Source: Lepiota brunneoincarnata
Taxonomy: Eukaryota > Basidiomycota > Agaricomycetes > Agaricales > Agaricaceae
DNA: 64,000 nt
NCBI GenBank assembly: GCA_023014365.1
Contig: JAEBUN010000002.1
Coordinates: 3,844,001 to 3,908,000 of the forward strand
Direction of reading: 5' to 3'
Shown here: one piece after another, positions 42,879-52,480 of the stretch
Layout of the letters: the number at the start of each line of letters is the position of its first letter
Numbering within the stretch: the stretch's first letter is position 1
Position numbers and translations under genes: made by a program
The notes under the pieces: generated by a model
The model's input: only the letters and a program-made list of their open reading frames with translations
The model's database searches: none
Told to the model about the DNA's origin: nothing

Positions 42879-43108
42879 CCCCAATACTTGGGGGATCCGA
42901 AAACCGTGAGGCAAGGTAGAGACGGCCGTGAAATGATGCATCTGTCTAAACTCACGTTCCATTTCATGGGCTTTCTGTGACATGACCGCACTTTTACCTT
43001 TAGCGCCTCAAGCTTAGGCGCGAGTCGCGGGTCCTTCAGAAAGCGATCATAGACTAAGTTGATAATGGAGTGTAGTCTAGCCGCGATCCCGGCACGCTTG
43101 AGCGAGTT
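42879..43108 (-). pseudogene. F-box-like family member C, remaining part
   Basis: Resumes the match to gene B directly after the outer element (accgtgaggcaaggtagaga near 42903) and runs to the cgcttgagcgagttgt word, corresponding to LKRVRVAAGL. There it is cut by the MITE at 43109, so the N-terminal half is gone. Confidence 0.7.
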
Positions 43109-43276
43109 GTAGATTCACCCCTGATTGATCTAAAAGCATGCAAGGGTTGTTGAGGATACAAAAAGCTGGGCGCAACAGGGCCAGAGCAGAAAGCAAGCTT
43201 ATTGTAATATTTACATATTCGGCCATCAATTTGGCAAGGACGTGACTATGATGTGACGAGTCAATCAGCAGGGACC

Positions 43277-43307
<31 letters not shown>

Positions 43308-43896
43308 CATTTTATTCTGGAAGAACCAGACGCGGTTATGGGGTAAGGAGGCACCCAAGATCCGCGGGCAGTGTCTACACTACCTATTCACCGGTGCTCG
43401 AACGCAGTCCGTTGAGGGAGGCTACACCTAAAGTACCCCGATACATAACCCTCTCATCAACCCATCGCACAGACCGTTGCCCCTGCCTGTCGCCAGGGTC
43501 CCTCGCTTGTACCACCAGCATGATCGCCAAAGCTTCCAGCTGTCAGTCTCCTGCATAGTTGGTGTACTGGCCAACTCGCTAATGGGCGCGTCCCACGTCC
43601 TGCCAGATTTCAGAGGAGTTCCACCCCATTCTCCGGGTACCGGGGTGGGTATTCCACCTAGTGCGCTCGATGGATTGGAAAAGAAAATAGTCAAATGAGT
43701 GACTCTGCCTTCTACTCTGCGTTTCCGGTCCCTGATCCACCGTAAGTCGTTTCTCCCCCTATTCACTCCCCCATCTTCCCACTGTTTCCTATCCTACTGC
43801 CCATAACAACTCGACATGTTTCGACTTGCTAGCTGTCTTCCCAAGAGGTAAGGTCGTAATCAGCAGGGACCGTCGTCAATCAAGGGTGAAATATAG
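43109..43896. mobile_element. MITE (copy 3), interrupted by a retroposon
   Basis: The left end (agattcacccctgattgat) and right end (tcaatcaagggtgaaatata) are diverged versions of the family termini, and the interior matches copy 2 in reverse orientation. Removing the 581-bp insertion and one 14-bp duplication leaves a MITE of about 190 bp. It truncates F-box-like copy C. Confidence 0.75.
43277..43857 (-). mobile_element. Poly(A) retroposon (SINE-like, 5'-truncated LINE or retrocopy)
   Basis: 26 T residues at 43277-43302 are, on the minus strand, a poly(A) tail, preceded 12 bases upstream by aataaa. A 14-bp direct repeat aatcagcagggacc (43263-43276 and 43858-43871) flanks the 581-bp insert, as made by LINE-type target-primed reverse transcription. 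A 112-codon minus frame inside (43428-43766) has no recognised domain. The source RNA is unknown. Confidence 0.85.
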
Positions 43897-44420
43897 CACC
43901 TGAACTGTTTGTGTCCGCCGAGTCTGGAAATGCGTTTGAGAGAGATGATGGAAGGGAGACAAGTGGTCGGCAATAGACTCTCTAGGAAATGAATATCCGC
44001 ATCAATATTTAGTATTCGAACTTGTTCCCTTAGTTGACCCACCAAAAAATGTATTCACGGAAAGACGATGATGCAATATTTTCTTAATCCGGAGGAAGAT
44101 AAACAATCTCCCTATCTTCGAAGCACAGGCACCAAACCCTTCGTATGCCGCATAAGGTGGCATCCTGTGGGCGGTGATGTCCATACAAATACATGGGTGA
44201 CAGACTCTGTCACTGCAAACTCTATCATCGGTTCTGGGATTGCGGTCATTCGATGGTAGCTGGGTTATAGCCCCGAGAATAAAGCAGTTAAATGAGGAAT
44301 CGCGATAACAACAGCCTTTGTTGACGTGAATAGCGCGCCTGCTGTCCAGTGGATGGAATGCTTCACGGTTTGCATACTATGGGGACAAGCCTACCCTCAA
44401 GCTAACCAAACAATGCACGT
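43897..44420 (-). repeat. Inverted copy of 21960-22440
   Basis: The reverse complement closely matches 21960-22440 (shared words such as ccgcataaggtg and its complement). The copy abuts the third MITE just as the other abuts the second. Confidence 0.7.
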
Positions 44421-44771
44421 CTCATCAGCCACCGTTCTGTGAGGGGTCCGAGCGGCCCAGGCCCGGCCCCCCTATTCTGCCTACTGGTCCCGGAGGCACC
44501 CTGGCGCACTGGCCGGTGCTATCCTCAGGAAAAACCAAAGCGCGCAGAGGATAGCCACTCCGCATGAATTCTCAACGGGCCACTGCGAGAGCAGGACAAG
44601 TTGACTCAGAAGAATTGGACTAAATGAGTGTGCTAGTACATGATGCTTATGGAGCATGTTGCCACCCTTCACTCCCGTAAATGAAAATGGCAAGTGCAGA
44701 TGCCCATTTAAATATTCAATCCCAGAGGCCTGACTTCCGATCCCAACCCGTGACATTCTGAAATATCAATC
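44421..44771. other. No gene; F-box-like upstream flank
   Basis: No coding support. 44540-44770 resembles the reverse complement of 18990-19200, the upstream flank of F-box-like gene B. Confidence 0.35.
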
Positions 44772-45150
44772 TTGCCAATACCATCCACAACCCAGTCAAT
44801 CTTAATGACTCCAACCACCCTGCCTACTGATGTCGTATACCTCATTATTGAAGCCTTGCCATCCAAGTCCAAGAAAACATTGTTGGGCTGTGCCCTTGTC
44901 TGCAGAGCATGGGTTGGAGCCGGGCGGATGACAGCTCTATACTCTCTATTATCCCGACGGAAAAGTGAAACTAACAGAAATTGCTATCTTCCTTGATATC
45001 TTTCAGTCTCGCTTCTGCACGCTTAAATCCAATTTCATCAAGGTCCTGGAGCTGACCATGCCGGAAGGAGACGAAGTCGATTGGATTTCATTTGTAGACG
45101 CATTTCCAAAGCTTAACGCAATCGCAGTATCATTCGAGTGTATTCAGTGA
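44772..45150 (+). pseudogene. F-box-like family member D, N-terminal half only
   Basis: MPIPSTTQSILMTPTTLPTD opens the F-box-like domain (VVYLIIEALPSKSKKTLLGC), then after a frame shift near 44935 continues EIAIFLDIFQSRFCTLKSNF and FPKLNAIAVSFECIQ. The stop follows at once and the C-terminal half is absent. Its lost half corresponds to what survives at 50148-50815. Confidence 0.7.
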
Positions 45151-45239
45151 GAAAGAGATACAGAAGTGTAACAGGTATATGTCAGATACCCTATTTACTG
45201 TTGGCTCTCGCACATCTCACAGTAATTCTTTTCCATTGT

Positions 45240-46400
45240 ACAATCTACGTACCGTTCAGACTCTGACAGAAGTAGAATTACTCGCCTGTAACTCTCAAAA
45301 ATGGTTCATAACTCAGGCCAATGGTCCGAGAAATTCATCTCGGTTACGACATTCAGTCTATCGGAAGAGCGGCTGGAGGTGATGAGGTCAAAGGAAAGCC
45401 GTTCACTTGAAAGATGTGCAACTCTCTGTTGCACGAAATCTGGAGGAAACATATCAAGAGGAGGGGGCTGAGACGGGGGGAAAGATAGCGGTATTCCCAC
45501 CTTGCCTCCCGCTGACTAAGCATCACTGCATCATCAGCCCTCGTTTTGACAAAGATCTCTTTGAGGATTCACACCTAGAAGTGGTACCTGATAACGAAAC
45601 GGAGAAGTAAAATGAACAGCACTTTTCTCTCGGAACAACCCTATTTCATTAGCTCTAGGGGCCCTGTGGCTCGAAAAATCTAGATTGTTAACCCTAGTGC
45701 AATGGCCGTGACAGTCCTGTCTATTACCAGGACGCGAGTCCAAGCCCCTGCATGAACCTTTATGCCCGAATTTATTCAGCGGGCACCACTCTGGTCCTGA
45801 CCTCTACCACAAATGCAGGTTACCCTTTCGAAAAGCTCCACCAGACGCCTCTCTCTCAAAAAGCTATTTCATCTAATAAACATGTATCAAGGCACAATGC
45901 TTGAACAAATTTCACTGCCTCTCGTATTTGGACACTAAACATAGCAACAATTGCTTGTGTTTTTCAGTGAGTAGTACGCCCGTGAACACCCACCTGAACG
46001 CGACCCAAGGTCGATAAGGAACTCAACAGCATAGTAAGGTGTGAGGATAGAGTCAATAATTGATGGATCAGTCACGTCCACCTGTTGCATCCCATTGACA
46101 GCGGGAGTTGTATCTGAGACTTGAAGTTGAATCAACATCAACATATGATCATTGTTGCTATTATGAATGAAGACTGTTCTAGTTAAATATGTCCCACCCA
46201 ATGAGGGGACAACGGAAAGATGAGCCGCGTGCACATTGATATGTGAATTCGTGACGTAGATGAGGACTTGCCGTTTGAAGGTACAGATATAATCATCTTG
46301 ACCCTCAAACCAAATGGAGCAGTTGATAGCCATCTTTTATGGGACCCTCTCACAAAACCCTTGACATCCCGGCTCGGTGATTGTCTAACAGTACTTCCAT
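45240..46400 (+). repeat. Duplicated hypothetical-gene segment, copy 2
   Basis: Resembles 20560-21300, with extra sequence between about 45870 and 46290 that copy 1 lacks. The coding-like pieces seen in copy 1 (RFDKDLFEDS) recur with more damage, so it is probably non-functional. Confidence 0.45.
45935..46333 (-). CDS. Hypothetical protein, 132 codons
   Basis: Open frame MAINCSIWFEGQDDYICTFK.. with alternating hydrophobic and polar strands (HMLMLIQLQVSDTTP). It lies in the part absent from the other copy of the duplication. No domain recognised, and a chance frame cannot be excluded. Confidence 0.3.
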   Translation of the reverse strand: MAINCSIWFEGQDDYICTFKRQVLIYVTNSHINVHAAHLSVVPSLGGTYLTRTVFIHNSNNDHMLMLIQLQVSDTTPAVNGMQQVDVTDPSIIDSILTPYYAVEFLIDLGSRSGGCSRAYYSLKNTSNCCYV

Positions 46401-46726
46401 AGAATGATCGACGATCCTGGGTGGAGTATCTGGAAAGACACGGCTGCGAATTGGAGGGGAAGCGTGGGTTAGTACAGTTCCACCAGTCCCCTGACCACTG
46501 GGGCGAAGCCAAACACACAAGCCGGCACTAATCATGTCGGCAAGCCAGCATCATACCACATCAAGGACGACTTTGGCCCAACACGTTGACACCGAACGAG
46601 GTACTCTGATCACTGGTAAAACTGATGTTGAGAGCGAGCGGTGATGAAATGATGACCAGGTGGGGCTCGGCCCAGCTTGAAGCACGCGGCACTAGTGGGG
46701 CACACCGTTAAAACCAACGAACGAGT

Positions 46727-48203
46727 GTGGTATGTCTCAACAGGCCAGTTATGTCCTTCAACCTCACTGAAAATGCCCTGCACCAGTTATTAGTACCGCG
46801 TGCCTCATCACTTGGTTTCCTCAACGAGATCTATCTGGGATTACGAGTCCAACAGATCTCAACAGTACGCATAACTAATTTTTCTAAATTTCATGGATGC
46901 TTACAGGAGACCACCAGTCGATGAATGGTGGGTTTCACTTGAACTCTTTCGAACCTTCCTTAAGGATGATCTTTTTAGTTGCTAGCCTCACTCTCCTTGT
47001 GAGCGCTCACTTAACCACGACAAAGTCGCACTTGACGCATTGGCTAGGCATACGACTGGTTTTTGAAACTGTCACTCGAAATTCCCTTGATCTGGCAGTC
47101 TCGCTGGAGCGTTGTCACGATCCTCTACTTGTTGACGAGGTATACACCTTGTCTTGAATTATCGATTAATATCTGGGGTCAGTCAGTGCTCGACTGCTTG
47201 TGAAAGACGAAGCACTCACTTCCCTTCAGGACAAGTTACGTTCAATCTCACTGCAAAGCAGTGCAAAAGCATATACTATGCCTTCGGCTGTAGGTGTTGT
47301 CATATAAATATAATACGCGGTCCTTAACATTATTCATCCCACAGATCTATTCACAACTGGCTTTCACATCGGCGAACGTCAGTCCATCGCCGACTTTACT
47401 CCGGTGGTGTATCTCTCTTACTATTCGTTCTACCTAGTCCTGCTGGTCAGAAGAGCTTGGGCGGTATGGGGAAGAGGACTGGGAATGGGTATCCTACTGG
47501 GTACCCTGTTCCTCGGATTCACGGTTGGCAACTTTGTGAACATGGCATTTTTCCTGAAGACAATTTCTTGTGAGTGATCTTCTCCTTGTTGGAGTGGACT
47601 GACGTTCAAAGTTTTTTTTTGGTTTGGTCCCAAAGTCATTGATTCTTTTCCGCACATCTCGGGATGTGTAATTACGGGCGCGAGTATTCGCCTATATATC
47701 AATTGGATTTTGCTCATGGTTTTCGACATCGGTTCGTGGCTATCTGGATTCTTGAACAATAAGCGCCTGATTTATGTGATAATATATTATATTACGCAGT
47801 TATTTGCATGTTCATGATCATCAGAGGGTGCCAATCCTGTTGGTCATTTCCTCTTTGTCGTTAAGGCGGACTAATGTAAGGACAATCAGACTCTCCAGGC
47901 GGGAATTCGCAGATTGATGAAGGCAGTGTATCGGGATGGCGAGTCCATGTGCTACTAAACTGGTTGACTGATGACGAAGCTTTCCAAAGGGATCCTGTAT
48001 TATGTTTATCTGGTCGGTTAGTAGGCCCTCTCGGGGGGTTGTCGTACATTCAGTTGATAATTGTCCTAGGTCTGTCCATGCTTAATGTCATCCTTATAGT
48101 GCGTCTGCGTGTAGGTTGGATACAGAGACAACGACCTGAGATAACACGACTAACGAATTTTGCCTCGACACAGCCAGAATACCTGTCCCTCCTATCCGCG
48201 TAG
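46727..48203 (+). CDS. Putative multi-pass membrane protein
   Basis: Spliced pieces encode several membrane helices: MIFLVASLTLLVSAHLTTTK (about 46970), TPVVYLSYYSFYLVLLVRRA (about 47395-47460), GILLGTLFLGFTVGNFVNMA (about 47488-47545), ITGASIRLYINWILLMVFDI (about 47670-47730), ICMFMIIRGCQ (47803-47835), and IQLIIVLGLSMLNVILIVRL near 48051-48110, followed by a basic tail ending about 48203. Organisation and the short cytosolic tail resemble basidiomycete orphan seven-helix proteins. Starts and introns are only approximate, and base-level breaks may be present. Ligand and role unknown. Confidence 0.5.
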
Positions 48204-48702
48204 GTGGAATTTCACAGAGTACTCAACATCCCAACGCTAAATCCATGGACATGCAAGGCCAATGCGCGTGATACACTCTATTTTATCGTGTAGGCTTGTA
48301 CTTCACATACGGGTACAAGGGAAAGCACGCACAATTATGCTTGGGAATGAAGGAACCGAGAACGAAGAGGGGGAATCAAACGGACCAGTTGGTACCTTGC
48401 GGTTTGCTAACAGCGGACAAGGCCAAGGGGATGAGGATATATAGCCTGGTGGAGCTGAGGATCCGGGGCGTTTGTAAAGTATTATTATTTTATTCACTGG
48501 ACCCCTTCGATATATGCTGATAGTCAAATAATGACGAGAACAAGGGATAAAGCGCGAGGTATTCTCGTGTATCTAGGTGGCATACAGGCGTGGAGGATTT
48601 CGATTGGGCTTCGCGCTGTGTAACAATAGACTCATCAGAAGGGTGACATGGGGCTCATATGTGTTGATGCATACCTCGAGGGAACGCCAACCGTGAGTGG
48701 TT
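48204..48702. other. No gene recognised
   Basis: Convergent 3' ends of the membrane-protein gene and the RSA3-like gene. A 60- and a 74-codon plus frame here show no motif. Confidence 0.3.
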
Positions 48703-49320
48703 TTATCCCAGTACGACATCCATCTTCGCCATGCCATCATCCGCCTTGGGGGAGGAGAAAACTTCAGCTCCAGATGCTAAAGAGTCGATGAGAAGTGCCA
48801 GTCGCGGAGTGCCGAGAATGGGCTCCTGAAAACAGTTCCAGAGTCGTTACCCTAAGGAGAGAGAAAATCTGACTTTTCGCAGTTCCTCAAGATCATCACG
48901 GAAACCGTCAGCAACAGATGACATCCAAAACTTGCGAAATTTTCTTTCATCTCCTTCTCCTTCTCTTCGCCGCTGGGGTCCTGCTTTCCTGGCAGGAACG
49001 ACGGAATTTCTGGTGGGAGGGGGGGGGAGGGCGAGGGTGGATGGCGTGCCTGTGTAGACTTCGATGGTTGGGCTGGCTTGGCTACATCCTCTCTCTGTCT
49101 CGGTGCTATTGAGCTGGAGCTGCAATCTGGGGACTCTGATTCTGATTCCGAGCCCGATAGCTGACCACCAGGTACGGTGAATTATTGTGGTTTTTGTTTC
49201 TTTATCTGAGGACGACGAGTCGGAAATTGAGGATGATGAGCTGGAGGATGAGGCAGCGCGTCTCTTGCGCTTTCTTGTGCGCTTCCTGGGGGGAGGCTTC
49301 GTTGCCTTTGCTGGAGGCAT
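48703..49320 (-). CDS. RSA3: Ribosome assembly protein 3 (Rsa3-like)
   Basis: Small nucleolar factor needed with DEAD-box helicases for 60S subunit assembly. The ATG at 49320 starts MPPAKATKPPPRKRTRKRKR, a basic N-terminus, then a serine run and acidic stretches. The conserved C-terminal Rsa3 domain is KFRKFWMSSVADGFRDDLEE, split by a 49-bp intron (48825/48874) from EPILGTPRLALLIDSLASGA, and ends MDVVLG at the stop 48703-48705. Exons are 49320-48874 and 48825-48703 and join in frame. The middle of exon 1 changes frame twice relative to the expected acidic linker (ESESESPDCSSSS reads in another frame); one base missing in an A-run near 48920 would explain the second. A copy of ADE2 sequence starts about 65 bp upstream of the ATG, within its promoter. 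Confidence 0.72.
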
Positions 49321-49384
49321 GGGTACTTGTGACAAGGGGGCCTTAAGCCCAGGATAGGGTCCAGCGAACCGAAACACAGACCAA

Positions 49385-49575
49385 CAACAGCCATGTCAAG
49401 CCAGGCATCGTGAGCTGGCGTCTGAAGCAGACATCTTAACGAGCGTGTCGATGCCGATACCCTACCTACCAACGTTACAATCCACCCTAGCCCTTCCACC
49501 ATTAAAACAATCCAGGACGAGTTCAAGCAGACGAAACACTTGACTGTTCATGTCACCAGTCCCTCATCTCGTCCA
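49385..49575 (+). pseudogene. ADE2 fragment
   Basis: Matches two separated parts of ADE2: the start region (gccatgtcaagccagg, like 51940 and 54405) and the segment encoding [14 protein letters not shown] (here PSPSTIKTIQDEFKQ) with VDADT before it, joined with the region between deleted. Confidence 0.65.
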
Positions 49576-49710
49576 CATCGACTCAAACGTGCCCACCACC
49601 CACACCTCCAGCTAAGGCATCCTGATAACTTGTAAGATACACCAACCCCTTGCACCTTTCACGCGATTCTAATCTGGATGTTCTCCTCGCGTTACAGTTG
49701 CCGGACCACA

Positions 49711-49953
49711 ATGCCGACTACCTCCCTCCCATTCCAGTACAATGTTACACTGTGCTCGACGGCTACCTGGTATCATGTCGCGTCTTTGACGAGCCAGGAC
49801 AACAAGTCCAAATTTACTGACTACTTGCCCGATCTTGGCGCAACGCAGTATGGTGACTGGTACGATATGCCATCGAAAGGCGCAATGGGCGATGCTATCA
49901 AGAGGACGCAAGATACGGGAGGCGTCAGTTACGGTCTCACCGCTGACTGGTAA
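49711..49953 (+). CDS. Small hypothetical protein (paralogue at 19847)
   Basis: 81 codons: MPTTSLPFQYNVTLCSTATW, then YHVASLTSQDNKSKFTDYLP, GDWYDMPSKGAMGDAIKRTQ, ending GVSYGLTADW. A GT at 49950 allows splicing to a short last exon after 49997. No family recognised; the conserved words (asx-asp-lys-ser, GDWY-MPSKGAM) recur in the decayed copy at 19847, so this was a real gene. Confidence 0.5.
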   Translation: MPTTSLPFQYNVTLCSTATWYHVASLTSQDNKSKFTDYLPDLGATQYGDWYDMPSKGAMGDAIKRTQDTGGVSYGLTADW

Positions 49954-50147
49954 GTCATAGGAAACTACGTGCCAACCATAACCTGACGCATTGTAGATGA
50001 ACTTAAAGGAGCTGCAATCAAGCCATGGAAATTTGAGATCCGACGTATTGTAGAAATATAAAGAGAGAAATATGAAATCATATGTGAACCCGAATATCCA
50101 GTCGCTTGTGATTTCTGATAGCCTCATAAGTCTTTCCGGAACTTGAC

Positions 50148-50815
50148 ATAATTGCAGTATCACTCGAGTGCATTCTGTTTCGTGGGATCTGGTTTAGACC
50201 CGCATTCTCCGAGGAAGTCTGGGCTTGCTTCGAGTCTACCACCATTGCTTCCCTATCATCTATCAAACGACTCGGAGTTACACGGTGCAAAGGAGCTCCA
50301 AGATGTGATGAATATGAGTTGTCTCTGTCCCCAGTTGGACGAAGTGAGGGTCTTGGGTACGTATTGGAACTCAGCATCAAGATAGGACTGCTCTTTGCAA
50401 CCACCACCACCACCGCCATCATTACGCAAACTGGACCTCTAATGGGACGCGGTTTGTATCGCGGCTCATTGGTTAATGAAACATAATGTGTACATCACGT
50501 CAGTGGCCATCCGCAATATATGTTCGCATTTGAACTCTCGAGTAGAGGGTTCTTGGAGATCTTCGGACCCACGCTGGAGGAGTTCGATTTATTATTCGAT
50601 GATCGTCTGCCCAGCAACCTTTCTGGATATGAAACAGGTAAGCCCCTTGTTGTATTGCATCCCAAAACAGATCTGGCACCATTGTAGACACTCCGCCCGG
50701 GGAATCATCTACCTGCCCATTGGTACTCTACGACTCACTCGAGCGTGTCAGGGTCGCCGCTGGGCTGCGCTTCATTATCAACTTAGTCTATGATCGCTTC
50801 CGAAGGAGCCGAGGC
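50148..50815 (+). pseudogene. F-box-like family member E, C-terminal half only
   Basis: Begins at the LECI/FRGI junction of the family (cactcgagtgcattctgttt), continues through CLCPQLDEVRVLG and FGPTLEEFDLLFDDRLPSN in changing frames, and ends in VRVAAGLRFIINLVYDRF. It lacks the F-box half. Confidence 0.6.
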
Positions 50816-51219
50816 AATCACGGCGACTTCGCAGCCTCCTCACGACAAGGTATTGGAATAAGACCATGAGCGACTCCACGAGTTTGACGAGAAAAGCCTT
50901 TGCCGTAGATGTATTCTGCCTTATCCACTCATGCTGGTACCCTGCGCCCGCATCCGCCGGTTGAAACCAGGCCAGGCAATCCCATGGGCCGAGTCCTTGG
51001 ATCATGAAAAAAATACATGTTATTTCATTAATGCGCGCGACCCTCGCGGAAACATGGTGTCATGGACTCAACTGTAGCGTGCAGCACAAGACAGATGCCC
51101 ATATATAACTCATCCTATGACCAGGTGAAGTGTTCCAGTGCTAACCATAAGTTGACCAATTAACGGATTGCTCCATCCAGAGTAACGCTTCCAGATGTCC
51201 GGTGAGGTTCGACAGCGTG
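50816..51219. other. No gene recognised
   Basis: Between the F-box-like fragment and the AKR fragment. No motif seen. Confidence 0.3.
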
Positions 51220-51790
51220 CGCCCTACGAAGGGTGGTAGCTGAGCATTCGGACAGTCCGAGGTAGCGGACTTTTCCCTCTCTGTTAATTATATGAGTCAT
51301 GAAGTATTTATTGTGCATAAAACGAGCAGGCAGGCAAACCTATTTCACAAGCTCTGCCATTGCGCCGACGGTTTTCTGTCGGTTGAGTAAGAGGATACGC
51401 GTATGACCAAGGATCTGAAAGTACATCCCTCAATAGGGATTGTCTGGTCTATACGCTATCCCTTGCCAGTAAGAAACTAGTGTGGAAAATCAAATTTCAC
51501 GTACATGGAGGTAACAGAGATCAATTGTCTCAACTCCCAGTCGTTGCAGCGAGTTATGGAAAGCGGGTCTGATGTATTCCTGGACTCCTATTGAATGAAC
51601 CGGTAGACATCACGACACCCAAATTGGTCGCCGGGGGGTCTTGTCGCGTTTCCCTGTGCGTTTGGGCCTCAGTTTTTCAGGGAGTCGGAGAGGCGTGCAT
51701 AAGTGTACAGGCCATTTGCCAGGCAATTCCTCAGAGTCTCCGTATGCATCAGATGAGTCCCAGTTGGTCCAGCCGCCTTCAAAAGTAGCA
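51220..51790 (-). pseudogene. Aldo-keto reductase fragment 1
   Basis: The minus strand reads [20 protein letters not shown] with PKRTGKRDK downstream and a [16 protein letters not shown] segment near 51245-51285, all matching the AKR at 8902. The start and most of the 3' half are missing. It is adjacent to an ADE2 5' fragment, an arrangement repeated at 53860-54411. Confidence 0.75.
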
Positions 51791-51899
51791 TATAAAACTA
51801 TGGTGTGATCCAAGTGTTAAGTGACGGGTGGGTCTTGCTCGGACACGACCTTGGACCTTGGGGTTGTGGTGGGGGAACCTTAACCCTGGGCTAGGGTCT

Positions 51900-52100
51900 T
51901 GTGACCAAAAACAAATAACACGATGTCTGATTATCAGCAACCGCCATGTCTAGCCAGGTCGTTGGGATACTCGGTGCGTGTAAGTAGCATCCAACTGCAG
52001 GGCATCGCGCTCTCTGATGGCCAGCTCTCCAGGATCTTGTTATTAACCCCTAGGCGTCGTACCCACCATTTTCACGCAGCAGGAGGCCAAGCAGCACCTG
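51900..52100 (+). pseudogene. ADE2 5' fragment
   Basis: Matches 54390-54560: acgatgtctgat, the first exon ([18 protein letters not shown], ..cgttgggatactcgg) and its first intron, then breaks off within the exon that should encode GGGQLGRM (here gcaggaggccaagcagc). Confidence 0.75.
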
Positions 52101-52480
52101 TCTCATTTCCCTGTCACGTTGTCACATTTACTCATTTAGATTTCGCTTTTTGAAATATTCATAGCGCTCTCCACTCACGCACAAAAATCATAGAACAACA
52201 TATGTTATGTGGTATATATCCTAGAACATCTAGTTATCACGTTTTTAGGGAGTTTATCCAATTTAGTCCTCTGACGGCAGGGAAACCCTTACGGGTCTCG
52301 TTCAACTTATTAGTGACAATAATGCCCGGAGCTGGGCCTACGTAATAAGGTCTGATAGGGTGTATAGGGGTTCTAGTAGAGGTTCACGTGCTACAAAACG
52401 TACGGTATATCAACTGACAACGTTGGCACCGCAGGACCGTAGCCTTCAAGCACCCGTTTCAACACACCCAGTCAATCCTG
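52101..52480. other. No gene; upstream region of F-box-like gene
   Basis: AT-rich in part. No motif beyond the likely promoter of the gene at 52481. Confidence 0.3.

Noticed and set aside
43277..43302. Poly-T run as a telomere or assembly padding
   Set aside because: The flanking 14-bp duplication and aataaa signal show it is a retroposon tail.
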